DNA from: an uncultured Pseudomonadota bacterium
GTDB taxonomy: Bacteria; Pseudomonadota; Gammaproteobacteria; Burkholderiales; SG8-39
Length of the DNA stretch: 64,000 nucleotides
Direction: 5' to 3'
NCBI GenBank assembly: GCA_903829815.1
Contig: CAIKRR010000007.1
Location: forward strand, 1 to 64,000
Made by a program: the position numbers and the translations under genes. Below the pieces are notes generated by a model. That model saw only the letters and a list, made by a program, of their open reading frames with translations, was not told where the DNA came from and made no database searches. Of the stretch, positions 24,301 through 32,777 are shown piece by piece (positions within the stretch are counted from its first letter, which is position 1; each line of letters opens with the position of its first letter).

Positions 24301-24636
24301 GTGGTGTCTTTCGCGAGACAGCGTCTGGACGATGGCCTGCCGCCCCTTTCCGCCGTTCTCGAGGCGGGGGCAACACGCTTGCGGCCGGTGATGATGACTG
24401 CTCTCGCCATGATCATCGGCATGGTGCCGATGGCACTGGGTCTGGGTGAGGGCGGCGAGCAGAACGCACCGCTCGGGCGTGCTGTCATCGGCGGCTTGCT
24501 GTTTGCCACGGTTTCGACGCTGGTGTTTGTCCCACTCGTCTTCGGCGGTGTCCATCGGCGGTTGCATGCCAGACGCAATCGCGACACCTTGCCCCCCGAC
24601 TCTCCTGCAAACCCGCCTCAGCCCGAGATTGCCTGA
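21391..24636 (+). CDS. RND efflux transporter, inner-membrane subunit (AcrB-like, second system)
   Basis: This 1081-residue RND pump has the MWIVDIALRRPYTFIVAALL N-terminus and VLPEIDIPVISI segment typical of a HAE1 subgroup distinct from classical AcrB. The proton-relay pair is Asp401-Asp402 in GILVDDATVTIENIERH. Twelve hydrophobic segments are apparent. A low-complexity Ala/Gly-rich insert (about residues 795-825, with ISASAAGAAPGA) sits in the second periplasmic loop. The C-terminus is extended and hydrophilic. Adaptor and outer-membrane factor follow. The order pump-adaptor-channel differs from operon 1. Likely exports small organic compounds; specificity unknown. Confidence 0.93.
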   Translation: MWIVDIALRRPYTFIVAALLILLATPLVLTRMAVDVLPEIDIPVISIIWTYNGLPAPEMAQRIALVTERSITTTVNDIEHVESQSLAGISVIKVFFQPGADVQSAIAQVVANVQSQVRVMPPGITPPLVLRYSASAIPVIQLGLSSQSLSEQELLDGALNFLRPRLIAIKGASVTYPYGGKPRLVAVDIDNDRLLAKGLTPTDIVNAVSAQNLILPSGTAKIGESEYSVSMAGSPDTIAGLNNIPVRSANGATTYLSEVAHVRDGFASQTNIVRQDGERGVLVSILKNGGASTLDVVAALKALMPEAAKSLPPEVNITPLFDQSVFVRAAIEGLVHEAIIAACLTAIMILVFLGNWRSTCIIAVSIPLSILSSILCLYAIGQTINIMTLGGLALAVGILVDDATVTIENIERHLHMGSDLHKAIRDGAGEIAVPALVSTICICIVFVPMFFLTGVAKFLFVPLAEAVVFAMLASYVLSRTLVPTMAMLMMKEGQGHSVEAAGFFRRIYLAFDRGFERFRRGYIIMLSALLARRRIFSFLFMSFCVLSCGLYPLLGQDFFPAVDSGQIRLHLRAPTGLRIEETARLTDEVERYIRSVIPADQLDTIVDNLGVPYSGINLSYSNAGTIGTLDAEVLIALKPEHDPTRRFVDRLRRELPEQFPGIEFFFQPANIVSQILNFGVPAAIDVQFRGNDQADNFKAAQKLLARVRTIPGVVDAHIQQRFDQPSLLLDIDRTRIQQLGLNAVNVAQNLLVSLSGSFQTAPAFWLDPRNGVVYQVGVQTPQYRVNSIDALMNTPVASNQGGATAAISASAAGAAPGALATQLLGNLVTIRPREQQSVVSHFGVLPVVDIYLSVRGRDLGSVASEVELMVDEARGGLARGASVEMLGQVRTMQSSFVGLGVGLIMAIVLVYLLIVINFQSWVDPAIIISALPAALAGIAWMLFLTGTTLSVPALTGAIMTMGVATANSILVVSFARQRLDDGLPPLSAVLEAGATRLRPVMMTALAMIIGMVPMALGLGEGGEQNAPLGRAVIGGLLFATVSTLVFVPLVFGGVHRRLHARRNRDTLPPDSPANPPQPEIA

Positions 24637-24637
24637 C

Positions 24638-25948
24638 ATGTCTCAAGAACGTCATTCGCCGCTGGCCCTCCACGACTTCCATTTTCGTGATTCCGATGGT
24701 CGTGGTGCTGAACGCCACACCATCTTGCGCAAGTCGCGCTGGGTCGTCCTCCTTGTGCTGGTGCTGCTCGGCGTGGGCTCGGCCCGCACGGTCTTGAGCC
24801 GGATCGAGCAGGCCAAGGACAATGCGGTCGTGACCCGGGAGCAGGGCCGCATCCACGTGTTCACGACCGTTCCGTCGCACAGCACCCGAGGGCAATCGCT
24901 GACTTTGCCCGGTACCTTGCAGGGCATCATCGAATCACCGGTCTACGTCCGGGCTGCCGGTTATGTCCTCCGCTGGACAAAAGACATCGGTGACCCGGTA
25001 CGCAAGGGCGATGTGCTGGCTGAGATCGATACGCCCGAAATCGACCAGCAATATGAGGCTGCCATTGCCGCGCGCGATCAGGCGCAGGCCTTGCTTGAAC
25101 TGGCAAAGACCTCGGCACGTCGCTGGGAAGTCCTTCGTCAAAAGGATGCCGTTTCGCAGCAGGAGGTGGATGAGCGCCGCAGCGGTCTCATGCAGGCCGA
25201 GGCCAATCTTGCCAACGCTGAGGCCAACGCCCGTCGCTTGCGCGAACAACAAGGGTTCAAGCGCGTGATTGCGCCCTTCGCCGGCATCGTGACGCGTCGA
25301 AACGTGAATGTTGGCGACCTGGTCGATGTGGGCAACGGTGGCCCTGCAAAAGCGCTCTTCAATCTCGCTCAGGTCGACACCTTGCGGGTATATGTCTATG
25401 TGCCGCAGAGCTATTCACAGCGTATTCGCTCGGGCGACGAGGTGCGCGTCTCGCTCCAGGAGATGCCTAGCAAGGATTTCGCAGGCAAGGTCGTGCGGAC
25501 CGCTGGCGCGATCGACGCAAGCACCCGAACCTTGCAGGTGGAGGTCAACCTGCGCAATCCCGATCGTCTGCTCTTGCCCGGTTCCTATGTGCAGATCGCG
25601 TTTCCGGGGCTGACCTCCGCAGCGCTGCTCGTGCCGACCAACACCCTCATGTTTCGCGCCGAAGGGGCTCGTGCCGCGGTGGCAGGAGCCGATGGGAAGG
25701 CCCAGCTCAAACCTGTGGTCATCGGTGAGAGTTACGGGCGCATGACGCAGATCCTCAGCGGCCTGGAGGAGGCTGATCGTCTCATCCTGAATCCGCCCGA
25801 TTCCCTGCAGGCCGGTGATGTGCTCATCGATCGAGAAGTGCCACGCAAGTCAGAGGGCGGCAAAGGTGGCGACAAGTCGCCCGCCAGTGGTGCGGAACGT
25901 GCTGTGGAAGCAAACTCGACGCAGAAACAGGATGCAAAGACCCGATGA
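24638..25948 (+). CDS. RND efflux periplasmic adaptor, inner-membrane anchored
   Basis: This 436-residue membrane-fusion protein is anchored by one N-terminal transmembrane helix (WVVLLVLVLLGVGSARTV, about 35-52) rather than a lipobox. The lipoyl halves are YVRAAGYVLRWTKDIGDPV and FAGIVTRRNVNVGDLV, with a coiled-coil hairpin between (QYEAAIAARDQAQALLEL ... ANLANAEANARRLREQ), then barrel and membrane-proximal domains. The C-terminus is a polar, Lys/Gly/Ser-rich tail with no obvious structure. The start ATG 24638 is one base after the pump stop. Its own stop overlaps the next gene (ATGA). Confidence 0.9.
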   Translation: MSQERHSPLALHDFHFRDSDGRGAERHTILRKSRWVVLLVLVLLGVGSARTVLSRIEQAKDNAVVTREQGRIHVFTTVPSHSTRGQSLTLPGTLQGIIESPVYVRAAGYVLRWTKDIGDPVRKGDVLAEIDTPEIDQQYEAAIAARDQAQALLELAKTSARRWEVLRQKDAVSQQEVDERRSGLMQAEANLANAEANARRLREQQGFKRVIAPFAGIVTRRNVNVGDLVDVGNGGPAKALFNLAQVDTLRVYVYVPQSYSQRIRSGDEVRVSLQEMPSKDFAGKVVRTAGAIDASTRTLQVEVNLRNPDRLLLPGSYVQIAFPGLTSAALLVPTNTLMFRAEGARAAVAGADGKAQLKPVVIGESYGRMTQILSGLEEADRLILNPPDSLQAGDVLIDREVPRKSEGGKGGDKSPASGAERAVEANSTQKQDAKTR

Positions 25949-27471
25949 GTTCGTTTCGCACCTGGACTGGACTGACACTGCCGCTGGCGTTGCTGTGTGC
26001 CTGTGCACCGCTCGGTCCTGACTATCGCCGCGCTGCGCTTGAACTACCTGCCAACTGGACACCCGAGGCGCCCTGGCGTGTCAGTGCGCCCAACGATGCC
26101 ATTCCTCGCGGGGCGTGGTGGACAGCGTTCGGCGATACGCGCCTGAATGAACTGGAAGACAAGGCGATGAGCAGCAACAATACGCTGAGCATCGCTGCAG
26201 CACGGCTCGAGCAAGCCCGCGCCGTGTCGACGCAGGCAGGTGCGGGTCTCTTTCCCGAGATTCGCCTCAATTCGGGCGTGAATCGATTGCGCACCTCGGC
26301 CAATCGGCCGCTCACCGCCTACACGACACCGACCTTCGCGACGGTGCAGTCCGACTACACGCTCAATGTGTCGGCTCGCTACGAGGCAGACTTCTTTGGT
26401 CGGGTCAGGCGTACGATCGAAGCGACCGACGCAAGCGCGCAGCAGTCGGCAGCTGACCTGGAGAACATTCGTCTCCTGGTCAGTGCCGATCTTGCCAACA
26501 ACTACGTGACCTTGGGTGCGCTCGACAACGAGATCGACGTCGTCCAGCGCAGTATCGCGCTCCAGCGCAAGGCCCTTGCGTTCGTGCAGGTCCGGTACGA
26601 AGCCGGGACGGGTTCGGGGCTCGACCTTGCCCAGCAGCAGGCGCAAATCGATGCCACAGCCACGCAGCTTGAACTGCTGGCGAACCAGCGGAATCGGGTC
26701 GAGCATGCCATCGCTACGCTGGTGGGTACGCCTGCGCCGGTGTTTTCACTCGAGGCTCGCCCCCTGACGCTCGAGCCCTGGAAGCCGCCGATCGGGGTGC
26801 CGTCTGACCTTCTCGAGCGCCGGCCCGACATTGCCTCGGCTGAACGGGCAATGGCCGCGGCCAATGCGCAGATCGGTGTCGCCGCTGCGGCTTTCTATCC
26901 CAGTTTCAACTTCGGTCCCTCTTATGGATTCGATAGCCGCTCGTTCACGACCCTGCTCGACATGCCCAGCCTATTGTGGGCATTCGGGGTTCAGGCGTCG
27001 CAATTGATCTTCGATGGTGGCCGAGCCAAGGCAGGGCAGCGCTATGCCGAGGCAGGCTACCAGGCGACGCTGGCCTCCTACAAGCAGGTGGTGCTCGGTG
27101 CGATGCAGGAGGTCGAAGACGGCCTCAGTACGCTGGTGACGCTGGGCCGGGCACAGGAACAGGCGCAGGCGGCGGTGCGCAGCACGACGCGGCTCTTGCA
27201 ACTGGCCAATGATCGTTATGCCGGCGGGCTCGCCACTTATCTGGATGTGATTTCTGCCCAGCAGGCGCAACTGTCCAGTGACCGCATTCGTGTCCAGGTG
27301 CTGGGCCAGCAGGTACTGGCATCTGTGTTCCTGGTGAAGGCGTTGGGCGGAGGGTGGGAGAACACCATTACCCCACCCGCGACGGCACCGGCGCCCGAAC
27401 CTGCAGCGCACGCTCTGGCCCCGCCGTCGCCTGCCTTCCTGTTCCCGTCGGCACCGAGTGCTGGTCACTGA
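25945..27471 (+). CDS. RND efflux outer-membrane factor lipoprotein (NodT family, second system)
   Basis: This 508-residue TolC-like outer-membrane channel has signal peptide LTLPLALLCACAPLGPDYRR with a Cys for lipidation and the GPDYRR hallmark. AWWTAFGDTRLNELEDKA begins repeat 1 and FGVQASQLIFDGGRAKAG marks repeat 2. DLLERRPDIASAERAMAAAN links them. The tail is Pro/Ala-rich (about the last 35 residues). It overlaps the adaptor stop by four bases and is the final component of the efflux operon. An enoyl-CoA hydratase gene begins 34 bp later and may be in the same transcript. Confidence 0.93.
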   Translation: MSSFRTWTGLTLPLALLCACAPLGPDYRRAALELPANWTPEAPWRVSAPNDAIPRGAWWTAFGDTRLNELEDKAMSSNNTLSIAAARLEQARAVSTQAGAGLFPEIRLNSGVNRLRTSANRPLTAYTTPTFATVQSDYTLNVSARYEADFFGRVRRTIEATDASAQQSAADLENIRLLVSADLANNYVTLGALDNEIDVVQRSIALQRKALAFVQVRYEAGTGSGLDLAQQQAQIDATATQLELLANQRNRVEHAIATLVGTPAPVFSLEARPLTLEPWKPPIGVPSDLLERRPDIASAERAMAAANAQIGVAAAAFYPSFNFGPSYGFDSRSFTTLLDMPSLLWAFGVQASQLIFDGGRAKAGQRYAEAGYQATLASYKQVVLGAMQEVEDGLSTLVTLGRAQEQAQAAVRSTTRLLQLANDRYAGGLATYLDVISAQQAQLSSDRIRVQVLGQQVLASVFLVKALGGGWENTITPPATAPAPEPAAHALAPPSPAFLFPSAPSAGH

Positions 27472-27505
27472 GCCTGAGGGCTCTTGCTGGGGATCGAGCT
27501 TCATC

Positions 27506-28375
27506 ATGACGACCGTAACGTTCAAGAGCCTGGAGGGGGTCGGTCTGGTGACGCTCAATCGCCCCGAGCAGTTGAATGCGCTCGACCTTGAAGTTCGACA
27601 CGACCTGGATGCAGTGCTCGCGCGGGTGCGTGACGATGCGTCGATACGGGCGCTGGTCCTGACCGGCGCCGGGCGTGCCTTCTGCGCCGGTGGCGATGTA
27701 CGTTCGATGCCCTCCGGCGCCGGTGCTGCCGAGGCCGGGCGGCGCCGACTTGCCGACCATACGCAGTGGCTCGAGGCACTCGTTCAACTCGATCGCCCGG
27801 TCATAGCTGCGGTCAACGGCGCGGCCTACGGTGCCGGCTTCAGTCTTGCACTGGCCGCCGATTTCGTCATCGCAGCAGACGATGCGCGATTCTGCGCCTC
27901 GTTTTCGCGTCTTGGCCTGGTACCCGATTGTGGGGTCCACTGGCTGCTGCCTCGTGTCGTGGGCTTGCAGCGAGCCCGAGAGATGCTCTTCACGACCCGC
28001 GAGATTGGGGCGCTCGAGGCGCGCGAACTCGGCATTGCCCTGCAGGTCGTCAGCGCTGCAACGCTGGTCGAAGCGGCGATTGCCTTCGCGCGCGGGTTTT
28101 GCTCGGCCTCATCCATGGCGATGGCACTCTCCAAGGAGATTCTGCGCAGCGCCTGGACAGCCGATCTGCACAGCGTGCTGGGCATGGAGGCCTCTGCTCA
28201 GGGCATTGCTTTCAGTACCGACTATCACCAGGCAGCCGCTGCCCGATTTCGGGCGCGTGAGCCGCAGCCTTTTCCACCGGACGGATGGTCGGGCCGACCG
28301 GTGGTCGAGGCAAAGCCTGCCGATCCGTCCACCGCGGGTGCTGCCCCTGTGGTGCCTGACAGAAGGGGGCAGTAA
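27506..28375 (+). CDS. Enoyl-CoA hydratase/isomerase family protein
   Basis: This 289-residue crotonase-fold enzyme acts on acyl-CoA thioesters. Conserved segments are VTLNRPEQLNALD near the N-terminus, LTGAGRAFCAGGDVRSM (first oxyanion-hole strand), PVIAAVNGAAYGAGFSLALA (second), and FSRLGLVPDCGVHWLLPRVV, where the residue normally acting as the second catalytic acid is Asp. This resembles hydratases/isomerases of phenylacetate and related pathways. The C-terminal 40 residues are Pro/Ala-rich and beyond the fold. ATG 27506 is used. Its stop overlaps the next start (TAATG), coupling it to the MaoC-like dehydratase. Confidence 0.87.
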   Translation: MTTVTFKSLEGVGLVTLNRPEQLNALDLEVRHDLDAVLARVRDDASIRALVLTGAGRAFCAGGDVRSMPSGAGAAEAGRRRLADHTQWLEALVQLDRPVIAAVNGAAYGAGFSLALAADFVIAADDARFCASFSRLGLVPDCGVHWLLPRVVGLQRAREMLFTTREIGALEARELGIALQVVSAATLVEAAIAFARGFCSASSMAMALSKEILRSAWTADLHSVLGMEASAQGIAFSTDYHQAAAARFRAREPQPFPPDGWSGRPVVEAKPADPSTAGAAPVVPDRRGQ

Positions 28376-28827
28376 TGGCGGGTCTTCTCTATGACGAGTT
28401 CGTCGTTGGCCATGTGTTTGAGCACGATTGGACGCGTACTGTCACCGAAACCGACAACGTACTGTTCAGCAGCCTGACGATGAATGTGCAGCCCTTGCAT
28501 CTCGATCACGAGTTTGCGGCGAAGACCGAATTCGGGCGCCCTCTCATCAACAGCCTCTTCACGCTCGGATTGCTGATTGGCATGACAGTCAATGACACGA
28601 CGCTGGGCACCACCATCGCCAACCTGGGCATGAGCGATGTGCGCTTTCCCAAGCCGGTATTTGCCGGTGACACCTTGCATGTACGCACCACCGTCATTGG
28701 CAAGCGCGACAGTCGCGGACGAACCGATGCCGGCATCGTCGAATTCGAGCATGAGGCAATCAATCAGCGCGGGGAACGCGTGGCGATCTGTCGGCGGGCC
28801 GCTTTCATGCGCAAGCAGTCGCTCTGA
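28375..28827 (+). CDS. MaoC-like (hotdog-fold) acyl-CoA dehydratase
   Basis: This 150-residue hotdog protein belongs to the MaoC/(R)-hydratase group. The hydratase signature is present in variant form: after SSLT comes MNVQPLHLD with His42 in the catalytic position, but the Asp of the usual G-D-x-N-P-x-H motif is Asn37 here. This variant resembles mesaconyl/beta-methylmalyl-CoA dehydratase-type MaoC proteins. Asp27 upstream could serve as acid. Translation is coupled to the upstream enoyl-CoA hydratase by a one-base overlap, so the two probably act on the same or consecutive CoA esters. The gene converges on adenine deaminase. Confidence 0.83.
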   Translation: MAGLLYDEFVVGHVFEHDWTRTVTETDNVLFSSLTMNVQPLHLDHEFAAKTEFGRPLINSLFTLGLLIGMTVNDTTLGTTIANLGMSDVRFPKPVFAGDTLHVRTTVIGKRDSRGRTDAGIVEFEHEAINQRGERVAICRRAAFMRKQSL

Positions 28828-28914
28828 GCGCAGCGGCTCATCTCCCCAATGCCTAGTGCATCCCTTCAGGCCTCGCGGGCTGATTCGTCCGGCTGACCCG
28901 TCTCGCAGATACCC

Positions 28915-29952
28915 TCAAACCGCCGCCGTGGCACTTCCTTCCACGCGATCGATTTCGGCCAACCAGTGCGCTTTTTCCTCAGGTGAGAGGAAACTGCTGG
29001 TAAAACCGTTCCGCGCGATGTCGGACATTTCGCCACTGTCCAAGCCCAGTGCCGTGGCGGTTTGTGCGTAGTTCTCCAGCAGGTAGCCGCCAAAGTAGGC
29101 TGGGTCATCCGAGTTGATCGTGATTTTGGCGCCTGCGCGCAGGAGTCGGCCCAGATTGTGTGAGGCCAGTTCGGGAAACACCCCCAGTCGGACATTGGAG
29201 AGCGGACACACCGTGAGTGGAATCTGCTCGCGGACCAGACGCTCGACCAGTTGTGGATCTTCCTCGCAGCGCACACCGTGATCGATTCGGCAGACCTTCA
29301 GTCGGTCGAGTGCATTGGTGATGTAGCTTGCGGGTCCCTCTTCGCCCGCGTGTGCGACGCAAGCCAGACCCTGCGCTCGAGCCCGTTGGAACACGCGCTC
29401 GAAGTTCTCTGGCGGGTGGCCCTGCTCCGAGGAATCGAGACCCACACCGACCCACAGATCAGCGTAGGCGGCGCGCAGTGGCAGGGCTGATTCCAGCGTG
29501 CTGATCGCATCGGCCTCGGGCAGGTGCCGCAAGAAGCAGAGGATCATCCGGGCACTGATGGTCGGGCGAACCTCTCTGAGGGCAGAGGCGATACCGGCAA
29601 ATACCGTTTCAATCGACACGCCACGCGCAGTGTGGCTCTGCGGATCGAAGAAGATCTCCACATGGCGGATGTTGTCGGCCCGTGCGTGCTCCAGATAGGC
29701 TCGGGTCATGTCGTGGAAGTCGGCTTGGGTCTGCAGGACTGCGGTGCCGGCATAGTACAGATCGAGAAAGGACTGCAGGTCGGCAAACGCGTAGGCGGCT
29801 CGCAGCGCTTCCTCACTCGAGTAAGGCAGCGCCACCTGGTTGCGTCGTGCCAATGCAAAGATCAGATCCGGCTCGAGGGTTCCTTCGATATGCAGGTGCA
29901 ACTCGGCTTTGGGCAGGCGGCGGAGGTAGTTCAGGTCGGGCGTGAAGGGCAT
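28915..29952 (-). CDS. Adenine deaminase (adenosine-deaminase superfamily, AAH1 type)
   Basis: This 345-residue zinc-dependent deaminase converts adenine to hypoxanthine in purine salvage. Metal and catalytic residues are His19 and His21 (ELHLHIEG), His201 and Glu204 (HAGEE), His225 (RIDHG) and Asp282-Asp283 (NSDDPAYFGGY). The segment EIFFDPQSHT (100-109) and NSDDPAYFGGY separate this adenine-specific subgroup from true adenosine deaminases, which have other sequences there. The start ATG 29952 lies 26 bp from a 16-bp perfect palindrome, a likely operator. Convergent with the MaoC gene; between 28828 and 28914 I see nothing further. Confidence 0.88.
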   Translation of the reverse strand: MPFTPDLNYLRRLPKAELHLHIEGTLEPDLIFALARRNQVALPYSSEEALRAAYAFADLQSFLDLYYAGTAVLQTQADFHDMTRAYLEHARADNIRHVEIFFDPQSHTARGVSIETVFAGIASALREVRPTISARMILCFLRHLPEADAISTLESALPLRAAYADLWVGVGLDSSEQGHPPENFERVFQRARAQGLACVAHAGEEGPASYITNALDRLKVCRIDHGVRCEEDPQLVERLVREQIPLTVCPLSNVRLGVFPELASHNLGRLLRAGAKITINSDDPAYFGGYLLENYAQTATALGLDSGEMSDIARNGFTSSFLSPEEKAHWLAEIDRVEGSATAAV

Positions 29953-29978
29953 GAGGGGTCACCAGTGGGTAGAGGATT

Positions 29979-29994
29979 TGGCACGATCGTGCCA
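29979..29994. promoter_or_regulatory. 16-bp perfect palindrome upstream of adenine deaminase
   Basis: TGGCACGATCGTGCCA is a perfect dyad with no spacer, centred 34 bp upstream of the adenine deaminase start and 200 bp upstream of the DUF1631 gene. Its length and perfect symmetry suggest a binding site for a dimeric repressor controlling adenine deaminase. A shorter dyad (TACCC ... GGGTA) occurs nearby at 30018-30031. No regulator gene adjoins. Confidence 0.5.
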
Positions 29995-30185
29995 TGGCCG
30001 CGAACCCGGGTATTCTGCTACCCTGACGGGTATCGCGTGGCATTGTGCAAGCTCGGCGGCCCTTTTCAGTGCAGTGTGCCATCAGTGCCTGACGCCTCGA
30101 TCCGGCTCAGCGGGGCCGGGCAGGCTTGGCGTTACGGGCGACCGAATCTTTCTGACGCTCTGGTGATCATCCTGTCATTCTGGTC

Positions 30186-32714
30186 ATGACTACTTCTCTT
30201 CAAGGTCGCGGCGCTGCGGCGCCATCGCTTCGCTCGGTCGCCCTGCTCAGGCAGTGTCGTGCCATCGCGCGCGACCGGATGCCGACGTTGATCGGCGATC
30301 TGGTTGATCGGGTTGCGGGTGAGCTGGCGTTGTCGATGGCTGCAGAAGTCGCGCCAACTGCGTCGGCGACGCGTGACGTCGGGGCGCTTGTCGCCGAGCG
30401 CCTGCGACGGATGCGATCGCCGCTGCTTGCCGCCTTCGCTGAACGCTACGACGCGGTGAGCGCGCTGTTGTCCGTACCTGAGAGGGTGTCCAACCTGCAA
30501 GCTGAAGCACAAACTCGGGATGATGGGCCGGGTACGCAGACTGATCGCCTCAAACTGGTTGATGACGAGAGCCTGCAGAAACTCTTGCAAAGGGAGGATC
30601 TGGTTCGCATCACCCAGAGCGCACTCCAGCATGACAATGATCGATGGGCAGAGGTCTATTGGGGCATGCGACTGCGTGTCGCCCATATCAGCCACGCGAC
30701 CGACTTTTCGGAGGATGCCAATCCGTTTCGCATACGGGATGTGGTTGATGCCCTGATTGAATCGATCGCGCGCTTCATTCCCCAGTCTTCCGAGCGGTAC
30801 CCGGTTATTCGTGCGATGCGAGATTCGCTGGGCAACGCGCTCTTCGAGTGCTACCGCGAAATCAATGAATTTCTGCTCAAGGAGCGGGTCCTGCCCGGCA
30901 TCGTCAATGCTGTTGGCTACATGGCATCTCACGGCAGGCAGCTTTCGACTCACTTCTCCGGTCTGGAGCAGCGCGAAGCCGAATCGGCTGGTACTGTCCA
31001 TCTCCTGCTCCAGACTCTGTTGCGACAGGAAGGCAATCCGATGGCGCGCCAGTGGGCTTCGATGCTGGGCAACGCGACCAATCCGGCGGCTATCGCGCAG
31101 GACGCAGCATTCGACGCTTCCAAAGGGCCTCGCGCGGGCCGCATCGGCGCTGGTCCTGGCATGCCCGGTAGTGTGGGCTTGGCGGGAAGCATGGGTTCCG
31201 GGGCCGGCCTCGTCGGGCAGCAGGGTGAGGCGTTTGACACGGTTCTGAAAGCGGCGATGATGGATTTTCTGGCTCGCGCTGCACGTGGACCCAAGGAAGA
31301 CCACCAGTTCGTTGCACAGATGCTCTCCGAGCCCAAGCAGTATCTGTTTGATTCGGCGATGGCACTGCCTCCTACACCCGAGCTTGTCAAGGCGCTGGAC
31401 GAGCGCCAGCGTCAGGCGATTGAAACCGGGGATGCACCTGCGGCCAGTTTCGGCTATGACGAGGCGGTGAAGTCTCAGGCACAGCCGCTCGATGCACTCA
31501 CTGCCGAGTTTGTGCAGTCGGTTTTCGATCTGGTTCTTCTCGAGGTCGGGATCAGCGCGGGTGCCCGTCTGGAGATCGCTCGCCTGCAGCCGGCTGCCTT
31601 GAAGGCCGCCGTGATCGATCGTACTTTCTTTGCTCGTCGGGACCATCCGATGAGACGCTTGCTCGATCGATTGACCCAGGCGGCTCGCGATCCGGGCATC
31701 GACAGTGCCGATGGGAGCGAGTTTGTCGACGAGCTTCATGATCTGGTCAGTTCGCTCAACGAGCGCTTTACCGATGATCTGCGCGTCATCGATGAGACGG
31801 TGGCCGAGGTTGATGCGCTGGTCGAGCGTCATGCCGGGTCGGCTGACCCGGAGGATGTGATCGACACCCGGGAACTGGAGCGTTCAGAGCGCGAACTCGT
31901 ATCGAACGCCAGTGCCAGCGCGGAACTCGAACAACGCATTCCCTCGACTGCACCACCGTTCATCCAGGACTTCCTGCGCCGCTGGTGGAAGCGTGCGCTG
32001 GTGGAAGCCCAGGTGGAAGAAAAGACTGGCGAGGACTCCTGGGATCACAGGCTTGAAACCGTCGAAAAACTGATCTGGAGCTCGAACCCGGGCCATGCAG
32101 AGGAAATCAGCCGCCTGCGGGCGATCCTGCCGCTGCTGGTTCGTACCTTGATTCTGGGCATGCGCGATGCCGGCATGCCCGAGACTCATCGCGATGCCTT
32201 TCTTGATGCCTTGATGAACCTGCATCGGCGCATCATCTCTAACTGGCGCGCTGCAGCAGAGGCGGCAGCGGCGGCTGTCGCAGCAGCAGCCTCTGCCGCC
32301 GATGTCTCTCCCGGACAAGCGGTTGCGACGGGTGCTGTCTCCGACCCACTGCAAACGCCTGCTGACGACACCTCGTCCGGAGCCGCCGCCCCTGGCACAG
32401 CGCTGGCACCGGGTGAAGCATCGTCAGATCGCTATGGCAGGGCTTACTGTGAGCGACTGGCCGATTCTCTGGCCGAGGGCGCCGTTGTTGAATTCATTTC
32501 GGCGGATGTCGCAGGCAATGCCATCTGGCAACCGCTGAGGCTGTCCTGGGTCAGCCCGCAGCGCATGATCTTTCTTTTCACGGCAAGGCTGACGCGCGCA
32601 CGACAGGTCCCTCGCGACGCGCTCGTGGAAGGCCTGGAGACCGGCACTGCGCGTCTGGTCGAAGAGGGCAGTTCTTATCTCGATCGAACGATCGCCGCCG
32701 TTGCCGGGACCTGA
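30186..32714 (+). CDS. DUF1631 family protein
   Basis: This 842-residue cytoplasmic protein belongs to a family widespread in beta- and gammaproteobacteria (sometimes misnamed thymidine phosphorylase), of unknown function. Most of it is predicted helical, rich in Arg/Glu/Ala. A Gly/Ala-rich linker (about residues 310-345) and an Ala-rich linker (about 690-760, AAAEAAAAAVAAAASAADV) separate segments. The C-terminal part WQPLRLSWVSPQRMIFLFTA resembles the PilZ-like beta-barrel tail of the family, with ARLVEEGSSYLDRTI at the end. No catalytic motif is evident. ATG 30186. It appears monocistronic with a 233-bp upstream region. Some family members have been linked to cyclic-di-GMP-related regulation; that is inference from the PilZ-like end only. 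Confidence 0.8.
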   Translation: MTTSLQGRGAAAPSLRSVALLRQCRAIARDRMPTLIGDLVDRVAGELALSMAAEVAPTASATRDVGALVAERLRRMRSPLLAAFAERYDAVSALLSVPERVSNLQAEAQTRDDGPGTQTDRLKLVDDESLQKLLQREDLVRITQSALQHDNDRWAEVYWGMRLRVAHISHATDFSEDANPFRIRDVVDALIESIARFIPQSSERYPVIRAMRDSLGNALFECYREINEFLLKERVLPGIVNAVGYMASHGRQLSTHFSGLEQREAESAGTVHLLLQTLLRQEGNPMARQWASMLGNATNPAAIAQDAAFDASKGPRAGRIGAGPGMPGSVGLAGSMGSGAGLVGQQGEAFDTVLKAAMMDFLARAARGPKEDHQFVAQMLSEPKQYLFDSAMALPPTPELVKALDERQRQAIETGDAPAASFGYDEAVKSQAQPLDALTAEFVQSVFDLVLLEVGISAGARLEIARLQPAALKAAVIDRTFFARRDHPMRRLLDRLTQAARDPGIDSADGSEFVDELHDLVSSLNERFTDDLRVIDETVAEVDALVERHAGSADPEDVIDTRELERSERELVSNASASAELEQRIPSTAPPFIQDFLRRWWKRALVEAQVEEKTGEDSWDHRLETVEKLIWSSNPGHAEEISRLRAILPLLVRTLILGMRDAGMPETHRDAFLDALMNLHRRIISNWRAAAEAAAAAVAAAASAADVSPGQAVATGAVSDPLQTPADDTSSGAAAPGTALAPGEASSDRYGRAYCERLADSLAEGAVVEFISADVAGNAIWQPLRLSWVSPQRMIFLFTARLTRARQVPRDALVEGLETGTARLVEEGSSYLDRTIAAVAGT

Positions 32715-32777
32715 ATCCCCGGACTCGTGCAGCAGATTCAATAAGCGTCAAACGACAAGCAAAGGCGGTAAGCAGAC

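Noticed and set aside
28915-29952. Annotation as adenosine deaminase
   Set aside because: EIFFDPQSHT and NSDDPAYFGGY are marks of the adenine-specific group. The adenosine-specific signatures are not seen.
29979-29985. TGGCACG before adenine deaminase as a sigma-54 -24 element
   Set aside because: The matching GC falls one base out of register, and the whole 16 bp is a perfect dyad, better explained as an operator.
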